Below are positions 1 to 11,258 of a stretch of 64,000 nt of DNA, piece after piece (positions within the stretch are counted from its first letter, which is position 1; each line of letters opens with the position of its first letter). The translations under genes and the position numbers were made by a program. The stretch spans positions 1,713,501 through 1,777,500 of the forward strand of contig LR746269.1 of assembly GCA_902729315.2 (NCBI GenBank), given 5' to 3'. The notes beneath the pieces are model-generated. The model saw nothing but the letters and a program-made list of their open reading frames with translations, was not told the origin of the DNA and did not search any database. This DNA comes from Spirodela intermedia (taxonomy: Eukaryota; Streptophyta; Magnoliopsida; Alismatales; Araceae).

Positions 1-1237
1 ATTTTTCCACTTTATTTCTGTTCCTTGATTTTAAAATATTCACTAATACTTGCTTCTGTAAAATTCGATGATTTTCAACGAGGGCCTTGTATTCTCAATA
101 TTATGTTATTTTAAGAATGCTATCATTTATTGGAAGGTAAGAAAATATCTCTGTGCGATATTTCTCTTATTCTCACTAACTAGAGTACATGTTAAAGTTT
201 CGATAGTTAGGAATTGGGAGCCTGGAGACCAGCTGGATCAGTTGGCCATTGGTACCACCCTTCATAAGTGTGTAGAAGATTACTCTTTAACATGTGGCCC
301 CCGTTGTAAACGCAGTATTGTCCAATTACGTTGTTAGGTTTTGCTCTAACTATAGATACAGAGTTGATAAACCTACCCCGTTGACACGGTGTCTCCTTCC
401 TGGTGTTCAGTCTACTCTTTTCCTCTTCTTTTTAATCAACACTTAGGATGGAATATATTGATGTTGTATGGTCAGATAAAATAATACAAAAAAATGTTGT
501 TTCTTGAAACTTATGATTTGGAAATCTCTGTGACCTCTTAGGAGCTTGCCAGCTCCCTTGCCTTTTGTCGATGTGAATGATGACATCTTCTAGGCTGTAG
601 AAGAGACGACAGAGAGAGACTCAAATAAACATTTAATGTCTCGTTATGAAAAACTGACATATAGTACATAAATGTTTAAGTTGTATTAAAAACATTCAGA
701 AAACAGAAACCCCTAAATGTTAGTTGGTAGGTAGGTCTGCTAGTCCTTTAGACATTTGTGTTGATGTTGATTAGGGATCGTCAGTATTCCTAAAAAAAAA
801 TTTGAGGATCAGAATATAAATCACCATCAAAAGTTGTTATACAACAAGTAGAAAATGTGCTTACACAAGTGCCAACTTCTTGCCTTTAATACATGCTTTG
901 ATTGTAGCTTTTATCATTGAAAATAAAAAAATGAGAATCGCCTTTCTCTGGGAAGAGATTATGGCATTGTAACCATGCATTTCGTATGTTACATTTAGAA
1001 TCACATTTAATGCATATTAGTATAAATAAAATGAGTTTATTAATTACAAGAATAAGAGGTCACCGGATTTATCATTGTTCCTATGTATTTATCAAGTGCA
1101 TGATTCTAATGTCTGACACCGGGTTCCTCTCGTCTTCAGAGTTAAATTTTCCTTCATAAATAATAGCACATGCATAATTTTTTTTCTTTCGTGGTGTAGT
1201 TGTTAGCATTCTGATCTGTTTACTTCGCCTTCTGCAG
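1..1237. other. Probable TPC1 intron; no exon recognised
   Basis: This stretch lies just upstream of the first TPC1 exon I can place, so it is most likely intron. I looked for the expected preceding exon, which encodes the residues before the last voltage-sensor segment and ends in codon phase 1, and did not find a convincing match. The rest of the channel gene is therefore presumably left of the window. The sequence is AT-rich with scattered stops in all frames. Confidence 0.5.
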
Positions 1238-4200
1238 TTATTGGAGAAACAATGACATTCTTCTTTCCACATATTTCTTTCCTCTCAAACGGGGAATGGT
1301 AAGTCTCCTCTTTTCTATTCTTAGTGGGGATGAAGTATATTTTTTTAGAACATAATCAAAATTAGGCTTTTAAGAATCAAGGATGATAAACAGGAAGATA
1401 AAAAATTAGCCCTCCAACGTCTTTGGCAAACTTTGGAAAATGTCTAAACACCATCAAGGTAATACCTACGGGGGATAGGATAATGTAGTTGTAACTGTTC
1501 CAAATGATACGTACATGGTATGCTTCACACTGATGGTTTCAGGTGAATTTTTTGTGGCGTCAAATTAAATTTTTTGGACATGATAACTAGAATTCATGGT
1601 ACATACCGATGGGGGTTTTATGGAAAATGATCAACATGAAGTGGTTTATGCAATAAAGTTAGCAGGAGGGTCTGAAAGATAAGTAGTAGACCCACACTTC
1701 CTCAAAGAGTATTGTCATCACCATTGAATCAAAAGGGGGATTGATGGAGGTGCATTCTTCGACTATGGGACGATTGAAATATGACACTTAAATACGAATC
1801 TGCCAAGTCCACTACTTAGGGGGAAATAACTTCCGCTAGTAGCCAACAAAACTGCATTATGCTGTGGTATGAAGGAGATCTATCAAGTTTAATTCTTGCT
1901 GTGTCGTAATTTTTTGGGTATTTGTCATTTTGATCTCTTATAAATAATAAATCAAAAACAGTTTCTCAGACTAAGCGAGTGTTTCCCTGCGACTGTGGCA
2001 CACGCCCTTTATTCAAGAGATAAAAATTTGAAAGCAAGTAATCGCACAGTAAAATTTACAATGATTCAACTCCATCCTCTCCACTATTTGAGTACTATTT
2101 TCAATTAACAGAGTGTCCGTTAGAGATCAAGTGCCACCTCAGCCTTTCGACCCTTAAACTTCGAGTGCTTTCTCATCTCATAAAAACTAGCTGGAACCTA
2201 CACATAAGTCGCTAGCTGTCCACCAATATTGGTGACTAAGTTCATGCATTTCCCAAAATTTCCGAAAAATTAGAAACATTTAATGCAATAATAAGCCAAG
2301 ATTTTAGTGATGTTTCCATGAATTAGACTTTGGACTACCTGGGAACAATTGAAAATAGTGTTGGATAAGATTACTGAGTTGATCTCTTGATGGTTTGACT
2401 GGTTTTTTTTATGGATTTTATAAAAGACAATTTATGTCCTATTTTATTTTTACGGTTAATTCCTGCTCAGTTGGACAGTTTGGGTGTTAGATTAAATGCA
2501 GAGAAGGATGAGAGGTCCAGTGTCTGGTTGTGAGACTTAAGGTCAATGAATGACCATTGAGTTTTCTTCTTCTCCGAATTTTCTTTTCCCTCTATTTTCC
2601 TTCATTATCTAATGAATAATGCTAGTTTTTAAAATGATATTCCCATGAAAAAAGAAGGAAACATGGTTGTTACAAATTTCTCTGAAGCTCAGCATTTCAT
2701 AGAGAGACATTACTAAAGGTGAAGGTAATAGAGGCAGAAAGGAGAATAACAATTGGAATTTCACAGAACGATGGAAGCATTGTAATATGCTTGGGTTTGA
2801 ATTTTCTCGAGTGACCTTATCTAATTTTAGCTTTCAGCGTTTAACGTTGGAAGTGAATCTGAACTCGTGTAAGCTTTCATCTTATTACAAACACTAGGGA
2901 AAAGCCTCTATTTTGGGATCACATTTCAATTACTTTATCATATCATGTTTCCTTTCTGGGAATACGGACTAATTAATTTGTTTTGCGCTCAGCGCCAGAT
3001 GAGACAGGATAATCACTAGGGCATGTATCATAAAATGCGTCCTTCTTATATAGCATACAAGATTTCCTGTTCCAAGTAAATGGCAAGTGATACAGAATTT
3101 CATAATAATGCTAATACTAAACCTCTATTTAGCCCTCCTGGGAGTCTTACTTCTGTGTTTTATCATTTAGGCTGATACACATGGAGTGGATATTATTTTT
3201 TGCTCATTGCTGACACACATGGAGATTATTACTTTATTGCGGATCATAAAACATCTCCTACTAAAAGCATTCAAGTTTTGTCGTGATGACTGTTTTTTGT
3301 TGGCAACAGGATCCGTTATCTTCTTATTGCAAGAATGCTGCGTTTAGTAAGGATTTTATTGCATATCAAACAATACAGAGGATTTGTGGCAACATTCTTG
3401 ACCCTCATTCCTAGCTTGATGCCATATCTTGGGATCATTTTTTGCGTGTTATGCATTTATTGTTCCCTTGGTGTACAGGTTAGTTATTTTAACTTCACTG
3501 AGTCTGATCTTTGGTTTATAACTTGAAATAATGCCTTTGTGGGGCTCTTGTCTAACTCATGGCTTGGTGTTGACCGATGTAAACTATGCAATATATGCAA
3601 GAGTTACATTTGGCAAAACTAATGGTTTCTACTATTTAAATTTACGACAATTCATCATCATGAAATCATTATTTTTAGTTTTTCTCAATCGTTTTTACTT
3701 CCATGCACTCAATACTAAGATACCAATGGTGAAAAAAAACAAAACATATCAAACATCACTCTTCATATGCTTTCCCTAGGTATAATTATGATTGAATAAT
3801 GCACATTCTCCCGTGGTGTATTAAAACGAATTCTGTAATGAAAATTATGAACCATTTATCATCATGCAACGTTGACTTCCAATCCAAGTTATTTTCCAGA
3901 ATAACCTACCCCCCGAAACTTGCTTATTCTTTTCTTCTTGGTTACTCACATCATCAATCCTTATGTAATCCTGGGTGGATTCAGAGCAAGAATTTTCCTA
4001 TCTTTATTCTTCAGCCATTCCGTCATAGAGGATGACATCAGTCATTTCTCCAGTGAAATCTGCGTAGATTATGCCTGGTGTTTATGGTAAAAGTCAAAAA
4101 ACAGTGGTTCACACGTTATAGTCCAACGCATCATCTACAGGTGTAGTATAAATATTTCTATCAGTACACAACTTCATTAATATGGTTTAAACGTTCTATG

Positions 4201-7200
4201 CTCTTCAATGTATTTTCACACGAAGCACTGCCTGATATGGACCTAATTATCCTTTTAAGCATCATAAACTTTTCTCTTTTAGAAAAGTTTATGTTAAGTA
4301 GAATTTAACTTCTAAATAGTCCTGGAGAAGTGCCTCTTCGATAAATTTGTACGTTTGATCAATAATCCATGAATTATTGACCGCTTTTCTTTAGAGCATT
4401 CAATGGAACCTGAAACTTACGAATAATTTATTTACATTTTCAGCTCTTTGGTGGCATTGTTAACTTGGGAAACCCAAACGTGGAGTCAACTAGTCTTTCT
4501 GATGACGAGTATCCTTTGTTTCATTGTCCTCGTGTCAGTGAAATGTGTTGCTTTTTTCATTTTTCAAGAAATGAAATGTGTAGCGTTCTGTCTAAATACA
4601 ACCTGCGAATTTTAGGTTATCATGCCAGTTTCCTTAACGCTTTCAGTTACTTACTTTTCAATTTTAATGACTACCCAAATGGAATGGTGACGCTTTTCAA
4701 TCTGCTTGTCATGGGAAACTGGCAAGTTTGGATGGAGGTAATTTAGTGACTGTTGACCTTTTCTCTTTCTATAATTTTTGGCGGAACGTATCAGATTGGG
4801 TACACTTCCAAGAAGTTTCCTCTGAAATTTTGTTAATGAATTTTCCACCTTTTATGACTGACATTACCGATAATCCACATCAGAATTTTTTCCTCAAATT
4901 TATTTACGTTAACTAGCATACATATTGCCAGATTTTTAGGGTTTAAGGCTCACTGCATCATTTACCCTATCAGACAGTCCCCCAAATAGCATACATATTG
5001 CCAGACTTTCCTTTTTTGTTATCATTTTTTAGAATTATTAATTTATGTTTCCTTTTAACACATCCATCCTTCTGCTTGGGCGTGATCTCTTTTTTTATTA
5101 TAGACGGATGAAATGAATTCTGAGAGCTTAGGGTTCTTTTGGGTATGATGGAAGCCAGAAACCGACGACCAATCCACTTCGATCTTCACGGTGGCTTCAG
5201 AGGAACGAAGCAGGAGAGGGAGAACGGTTGAAACCCCCAAAAACAAATGTCATGTTCACTCGATTAGGGCATATACCGGGCTAGTATTCACACCAGTCCG
5301 TAAATACATAACGACGAGGAAGGACATAAAATAAGAAAATACAATACATGGAAGAAAAATAAGAAAATAAAATACATATCTCGACAGGTTAGTTTGGCCA
5401 TTTTTATCATATTTGGCTACTAGGCCAAGGAAGCTGCGAGGTTTACAAGTTTGAAAGGATACACAATCATTCATTTCTTTGAACCGTTAACTCTGTCATC
5501 ACAATAAAATGGTAGCATTTGATTGCCCAAAGCTGATCGTTTTCAGATACGCTAGCATGTGGCAATATCATCGGTGGTACCTATCACCATACGCTTGTGT
5601 GAAATGTTACAGGGTTTACCTGTATATTACGAAACAACTACATACAAACAGATTTGCTCTAGCAGTATTCTGGTATGCATTTTACCATTTCAGCTTGGCG
5701 AACCATCCATTTATCTAAGCAAAAATAGCCTCCCAAGTGAAGGAAAAACTGGATTCACTCAGTGTTGCATGTATTTCTTCTTCTTCCATGTCTGCCACTG
5801 GTTGAAAGAGACTTTTTTCATCAGTTCCCTCTAGGTTACTCTCCTTTTCATAACAGTACTAGTGGGTTAGGCCAAATGGGCGTAGCACTATAGCTTATAG
5901 GATGGACTACTTCAAGGCTCATTAACTTGAAGTATAGTTACGGAATTTAAGGCTTTAACTCTCTAATACTCCCCCTCAAGTACGTACAAGCATATTTATA
6001 TTGCCCAAATTGTTACATAAGATGGAGAATCCAATACAACTTTGTAATTAAACGCGGTATAAAGTCTTTGATGCAGCATATGTGGCATACTTGTTTATGA
6101 AAGACAGAATTCGAACGTTAACTATAGCCACTGAATTATCAGTGTATACTCACTGCCTCGTTGCATTCAATGCTAAAAATCTTACATAAAAGATTTTAGC
6201 GGTAGTTCATGTCTTGGATGAGTCGAAACTTACATGTAATCTCAGCATAAAGTACAATAGCTTGTTTGTTACTCCGCTGAAAAACTAGGCTACCTCCTAT
6301 AAAGGTACGATAGCTTGTGTGAGAATGGCATAGTCAATTTCAATCCAAACCAGGATATTGAATTGACGATTCAAAAGGAATTCCATTGCTAACTAGGTTT
6401 GTTTTTCATTAGTTATGGACTACAGTTTTGGATGACTTGTTTCAAGCATAATTTCTGCCTTTTTTTACGTGCCTGGATGTCAATAACCATGATAAAGGTT
6501 GTATTTTGAGCAACATCATCGTAGCCATACAAATGATTAGGTTATTTTCAGATCCTATAGTCAACACTAAACTCGTCAATTGTGAGAGTTTGTGCCTGCA
6601 GTGTAGGAGAAGGCTCAAGGTACAGCCTCCCAAAATTTTCATGTCCAGATGTTTTTTATTTATCAAGGATTTCAGGGTATTTTATTTTAATCTTTAAATT
6701 TTAAATTTTAAATTTTAAATCTATTGGGAAATTTTGGGTTGAGTTTAAGTTTGGATTTTTTTTAATTTGGCTTTGCCAAAAATATCTTTTATGAAATGTA
6801 CACCCTGGCAAGGCTCAAGTTGAATCATGTCAACAGGTGAGGCTGTCGCTTCTACGTCTACTAGGATCAATTTAAATACCGATAGTGTATAATTAGCCAA
6901 GTGCTTTGTAAACTTCGACAGGATTATTACGAGATAGCAACATGAATGCAGAAATCTTTCAAGAATGGTGACCGAATGGTTCGCGTTGTTCGAGGAGGAT
7001 CCGAGAAAACCAGTGCTTGTTGGCTCTGGTTTTTTTTGTAATCCTTTATCAGTTTGACAAACCTTGCATGACTTTAGTGCCTCTACTTTCTCCGTCACTG
7101 TCCCATTTAGTTAGAAAGTGCCAAAGGTTATGTTCATAATTCTATCTGATATTTGTGTTATTTATCATGTAATACTCTGACCTGATGTATTTATTCACTG

Positions 7201-8510
7201 AATCTTTAGTAACTAGGTCATTAACTTGCATCTCGCTTGTTCCATTTCAGAGCTACAGGGATTTGACAGGAACTTCCTGGACTCTGATATACTTCGTCAG
7301 CTTTTACCTCATAACAATAGTGTTACTACTTAATTTGGTAAGTTTCCAGCCATCAAAACTTATATCTCCATGCCTCGTTTGGTCTTACTGTTACTATGTA
7401 TTTAAGTTGTCAGTCAACGCAAAAGTAACAGATAATTATGCCATTTGTGAAGACTGCCTGTTGGTACTTATCTCTCATACTTTAGAATCGAATCAGCTGT
7501 CTAGAACTCCGTGATAGGAAATTACACAGAATTTTACTTAGTGTGATCTGGAGAAACAGATCACAATGCTGTAGCACAATGCTGCCTGCCACGAACTTAA
7601 AATGATTCCTTGGCATCGCAGTTACATCGCAGTATATATTGTATTCCTATTTTTTTATTTATAATGAGAAATCAGTACACGTTCTGAAAGTATATTGCTA
7701 CTTTAAGAATAAATAACTGATATGAAACTTAGAAATAAACTGTATCCTATTTTACTTATTTATTCCTGCAACTTTAGCCCACGGCGTGGGTTATTTCTCA
7801 AATGTTTTTTTTTTTTAATTCCATATCATGCTTCCTGTTATAAATTCGTATAGATGACGTATTACATGTGTATATTGCATATGCACAATAGATAAGCCTA
7901 TCTTAACAGTAATATTTGACATTTCTAATTGATAAACCACGCATTATTCATGAGTTGGCATATGCATGAGGAATCACTGATTACTGGTTAACTTGAGAAA
8001 GTCTATATTCTGTTCAGCATTTCACTAACAATCTCGGGCCACTATATATTTTCTAGGTAATTGCATTTGTGTTGGAGGCGTTTTTTGCTGAAATCGAGCT
8101 TGAAATGGAGAGTGAACCTGAAGAACATACCGTGAGTATAGTAATCCAAAAAAAATATTGGAAAATTAGAACACTATGCTTTGGTATCTTGGTAGCACGT
8201 AATACTGTGTTTTATTAGCTCCTTCCTTTTAAGACATCTTATCTCATCAATGCCTTTGGATATCTCAAACGTGAACTTCCTTCTTCCAGCGCATGTCAGG
8301 AGCCCAAAGGAGGCGTCGGAGTATCGGGTATCAATCATATCCATCATCCGAGATTGAACTTTATCCTGTGTGGGGACACACGAATACCCAACGAGTGATC
8401 TTCCATCTTGCAGGATTAAATCTAGGAGTCGCACCGTGGATATTCTTCTTCACCACATTCTAAGTGACGAGCTGAATCAAAGTCAAAGCATCAAAGAAAG
8501 CTCGCCCTGA
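1238..8510 (+). CDS. TPC1: Two-pore calcium channel TPC1, 3' part (5' end outside window)
   Basis: Vacuolar two-pore cation channel, the slow vacuolar channel that responds to voltage and Ca2+. Exons read as 1238-1298, 3310-3478, 4444-4508, 4647-4737, 7251-7337, 8057-8131, 8290-8327 and 8414-8510, all with GT-AG borders and consistent phase. They encode the C-terminal part of the second six-helix repeat: the S4 voltage sensor ([19 protein letters not shown]), S5 ([20 protein letters not shown]), the second pore helix and filter ([20 protein letters not shown]), and S6 ([15 protein letters not shown] then [16 protein letters not shown]). The basic tail ends [13 protein letters not shown]. These blocks match plant TPC1 almost without gaps. 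The tail resembles the rice form more than the Arabidopsis one, from memory. The N-terminal repeat and the EF hands lie outside the window. Introns reach about 2.5 kb, and one holds a retrotransposon remnant. The last two exons are separated by only 86 bp, so a naive reading runs through in the wrong frame. Confidence 0.93.
5960..6420 (-). mobile_element. Decayed Ty1-copia fragment (RNase H end and polypurine tract) in a TPC1 intron
   Basis: On the minus strand, shifted and stop-interrupted reading gives pieces typical of the end of a copia polyprotein: [17 protein letters not shown], like the RNase H segment SWxSxKQ..VxxSxxEAE, and further on DN-x-A-I followed by an FxxKYAT-like stretch. Just beyond it is the purine run CTTGAGGGGGAGTA (5968-5981 on the plus strand as its complement). 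This is the usual polypurine tract directly before a copia 3' LTR, so LTR-derived sequence probably continues to lower coordinates. No intact frame, second LTR or target duplication was found. It lies antisense inside the intron between exons 4647-4737 and 7251-7337. Confidence 0.6.
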
Positions 8511-9037
8511 ACACGGTAATTCTTCTAGGACGAGATGCTTGATCAGATGTTTGTTCTTTTACTCTATTTTAGTACATTTGTTTGTCCCAGGCGTTGTTTG
8601 CCATCTTGGTTTCTGGATGGCATCAAGAGGGCTAAATATTTGAGGTATTCTGAAATGGAAAATGAGACTAGAACCAAACACTGACGTGAAAAAAAATTAA
8701 AAATGAATAAGGCATGCTATACATAAAAAATATGATATGATCCCTTGAAGTGAGCTTTGATGAACTATCATTATTTAGCATGTTGTTGGACCATCCAGGC
8801 CAGTCCTTGAATTCAGGCTGAGATAAATCTGTACTGAACCTAGATTCAATTGAGGAGGGGGCATCGACTGACACTTGGACTAGGCTAAAAATGACATGTG
8901 TTTAATTCCAAAATCATTTTTCTTTTTTTGCAGTTGACTTCCTTTTTTCAGACCAATTATTTTCGCCTATAAAGAATGTGTTTAATTCCTGAGGTTGGAG
9001 CAGGTAACCCAACTGCATGAAGATTACACTTATTGAG

Positions 9038-9177
9038 ATCCATGGATTCTGAGGTTTGGGATAATGAAATGGACTTGATAATGCCGATTCTTATTAAGTA
9101 GGTTTTAGACGCTTTAAAAGCCTTTTTGGCTACATCATCAGACAGGCCTCTGACTGATTAATCAGAATCCATGGATC
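9038..9177. repeat. 16-bp perfect inverted repeat with about 108-bp spacer
   Basis: The arm GATCCATGGATTCTGA at 9038-9053 is repeated in inverse orientation at 9162-9177. The match stops abruptly at both ends. It could be the termini of a small MITE-like element or the stem of a hairpin transcript, but no flanking duplication was established. Confidence 0.5.
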
Positions 9178-10492
9178 AAGTTGCTCAGACAGTGGGTCAC
9201 AGTCTGGATTGTATCGGAGAAATGGCTATTCCTCAAATATTGTTCGGATGCTAATTTCACAGAAAAATTCAAAAATATAGGGGACTACTGAACATTGTAG
9301 ATATCAATCAATTGGGATATGGAATCTATCGACGATGCATCTTGTCAAAACTTTGGCCGCATTTGCCCATGTTGAATCCCCTCCAATAAGGTTCGAAATT
9401 CATAGACTTTCTGATCAGGAATTTCACTTACGATTCACACATCAAAGATAACATTCGTATAATCCTAGTACTTGAAAACTAAACTCTTTTTGTGGCGGAA
9501 AAGTTCGCATGAAGCTGTTGCTACGGGGCTTTGATGCTTTGGATTCACAGTCTCCCAGTTTCTTGATTATCCTGAATTTTTTGAAACGTTAGATTGAAGA
9601 TTGATGAGGACTTTATTATTTTTTCGCTCATGCAATTATTAAACTATATTTATAATTCATTCAAATGTGTCACAATCTTATCTTCTCCTTAAATCAACGA
9701 AAGCCCATCACAGCTAGAAAATTCTCTCCAAAGAATAGTATTTCAGTGCATCTCTACTGTCTCATTTCTCCCCTTTTTCTAATAAGAGAAACTCACTGCA
9801 AGCAGATTTAGTAAGCATCAAGGATATCTGAACCCCTGTTCTTTACAGGGAAGGAAAGCTAGAGCTGGATCAAGCTTCAGAATATTTTCTCAGAATTCAC
9901 CGAGGTATCTTTCCTCTCTGGTTAGCGAGCAAATAAAGCCCTATGGTTTTGAGTACGAGATCCACATCCCTCTTCATGTTCTCATGGGCGGTGGAATTTC
10001 TATGAATCCGACATGGAGAATAAAACCCTATATTTGGATGGTGGGATACTTTTGAACTTTCATGTGTCAAAAATGTATTGTAAATTAACATGCGACCTCA
10101 GCTTGATTTGTCTTGCTTCTTGTCTTTCTATTCCAAGTAGATAATCACAAGGAACAAGGAGGGTAGTAGTTCTTAGGCTTGGGCAACGTTTGGAGTTGCA
10201 ACCTAGACATAGGAGACTATCAGCAATAGGCAAACCCATCACCAAGCTCCATCAAAGTTTCATAAACTTGGTTGAAGACAGCGAGAGTTTGACTTTCTGC
10301 TGAAATTTGATTGATAAATTCAAACTATTCTTACATGCTTTTGAGAGTGAGGAGAGCGGGAAGTTTTACATGCTTTGCACTCTCACACCAACGATTTGTA
10401 ACTATATTGGGACACACCATTCTGAGTGGACGTCATTTTTCACATGAGTACCAGTACCTCAGGCTCATGATTTCTCATGCTAGAAAAGCAAC

Positions 10493-10516
10493 AGATAGAT
10501 AGATAGATAGATAGAT

Positions 10517-10561
<45 letters not shown>
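10493..10561. repeat. Compound microsatellite (GATA)n(GA)n
   Basis: About six GATA units run into roughly 21 GA units without interruption. Intergenic. Confidence 0.95.
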
Positions 10562-10563
<2 letters not shown>

Positions 10564-11258
10564 CGATTAGTGCAGGTGCATAAGTGTGAGGAGCGATGGT
10601 AGGACATTCAGAAACAGTAAACCGGTGCTCCATAAATGGTGAACAGACTAGAAGGGAGGGGGGAGCTTGAAAGAACAGCTTAAACCGATCTATTGAGTTG
10701 GTTTGATAGAAAAAAAGAGCTAAAAGGAAGCTAAAAGTTACAACATAAAATTTTAAAACATGAATTTTGCCTTAACATTGATTTTTTTTTCATGTAATCT
10801 GAAAAGATGTTTACAATGCACTCTCAATAAAAAATTAAAAAAAACATCTTAGACGTACATACTCTCTTGGGCCAATCTTTCTTCATATAACTGGCTGTTT
10901 TTCCAATAGGGTTATATGAAATTGTACAGACGTCTAGTCCCATGTTTGCTCCCATCAAAGCACTGGGCAGTTGTGACAACAACATTCAGAAAGAGAACAG
11001 ATCACCCAAGAACTAGAACATTGACTTGTACACTTTCGATGAATCCTTAGGGTTTGTGATTATAGCAATGCATTAAAACAGATCTTAGATGAGGAGGCAA
11101 GTGTTTTAGATGTATCTCCCGATATCCATGCAACTGTTACATGTAGGACATGAACAAAGATTGATGGCGAGGGAAATGAAAGCTGCCATGCTTCTGTATC
11201 GATCAAATCATCAATGAGATTTCGTACAAAGTCTCTAGAAGCCCTACGATATTTATCT

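Larger units (their letters stand above)
8511..11258. other. Intergenic region between TPC1 and the DUF2921 gene
   Basis: No gene recognised. The first few hundred bases should be the TPC1 3' UTR and the last few hundred the DUF2921 3' UTR, since the two genes converge. Contents noted separately: an inverted repeat around 9038-9177 and a compound GATA/GA microsatellite at 10493-10561. Short open frames here (for example 9897-10245 minus) show no family motifs. Confidence 0.6.

Noticed and set aside
1981-2140. Intronic stretch in TPC1 that looked like a fragment of an element
   Set aside because: Only a vague impression. No frame, terminal repeat or recognisable motif supports it.
6745-7098. 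117-codon open frame, minus strand, in a TPC1 intron next to the copia fragment
   Set aside because: No recognisable retrotransposon or host motif, and it does not align by eye with reverse transcriptase. An open frame of this size can occur by chance.
8328-8458. Direct continuation of the TPC1 frame without splicing
   Set aside because: It gives an unrelated tail. Removing an 86-bp GT-AG intron restores the conserved [13 protein letters not shown] end.
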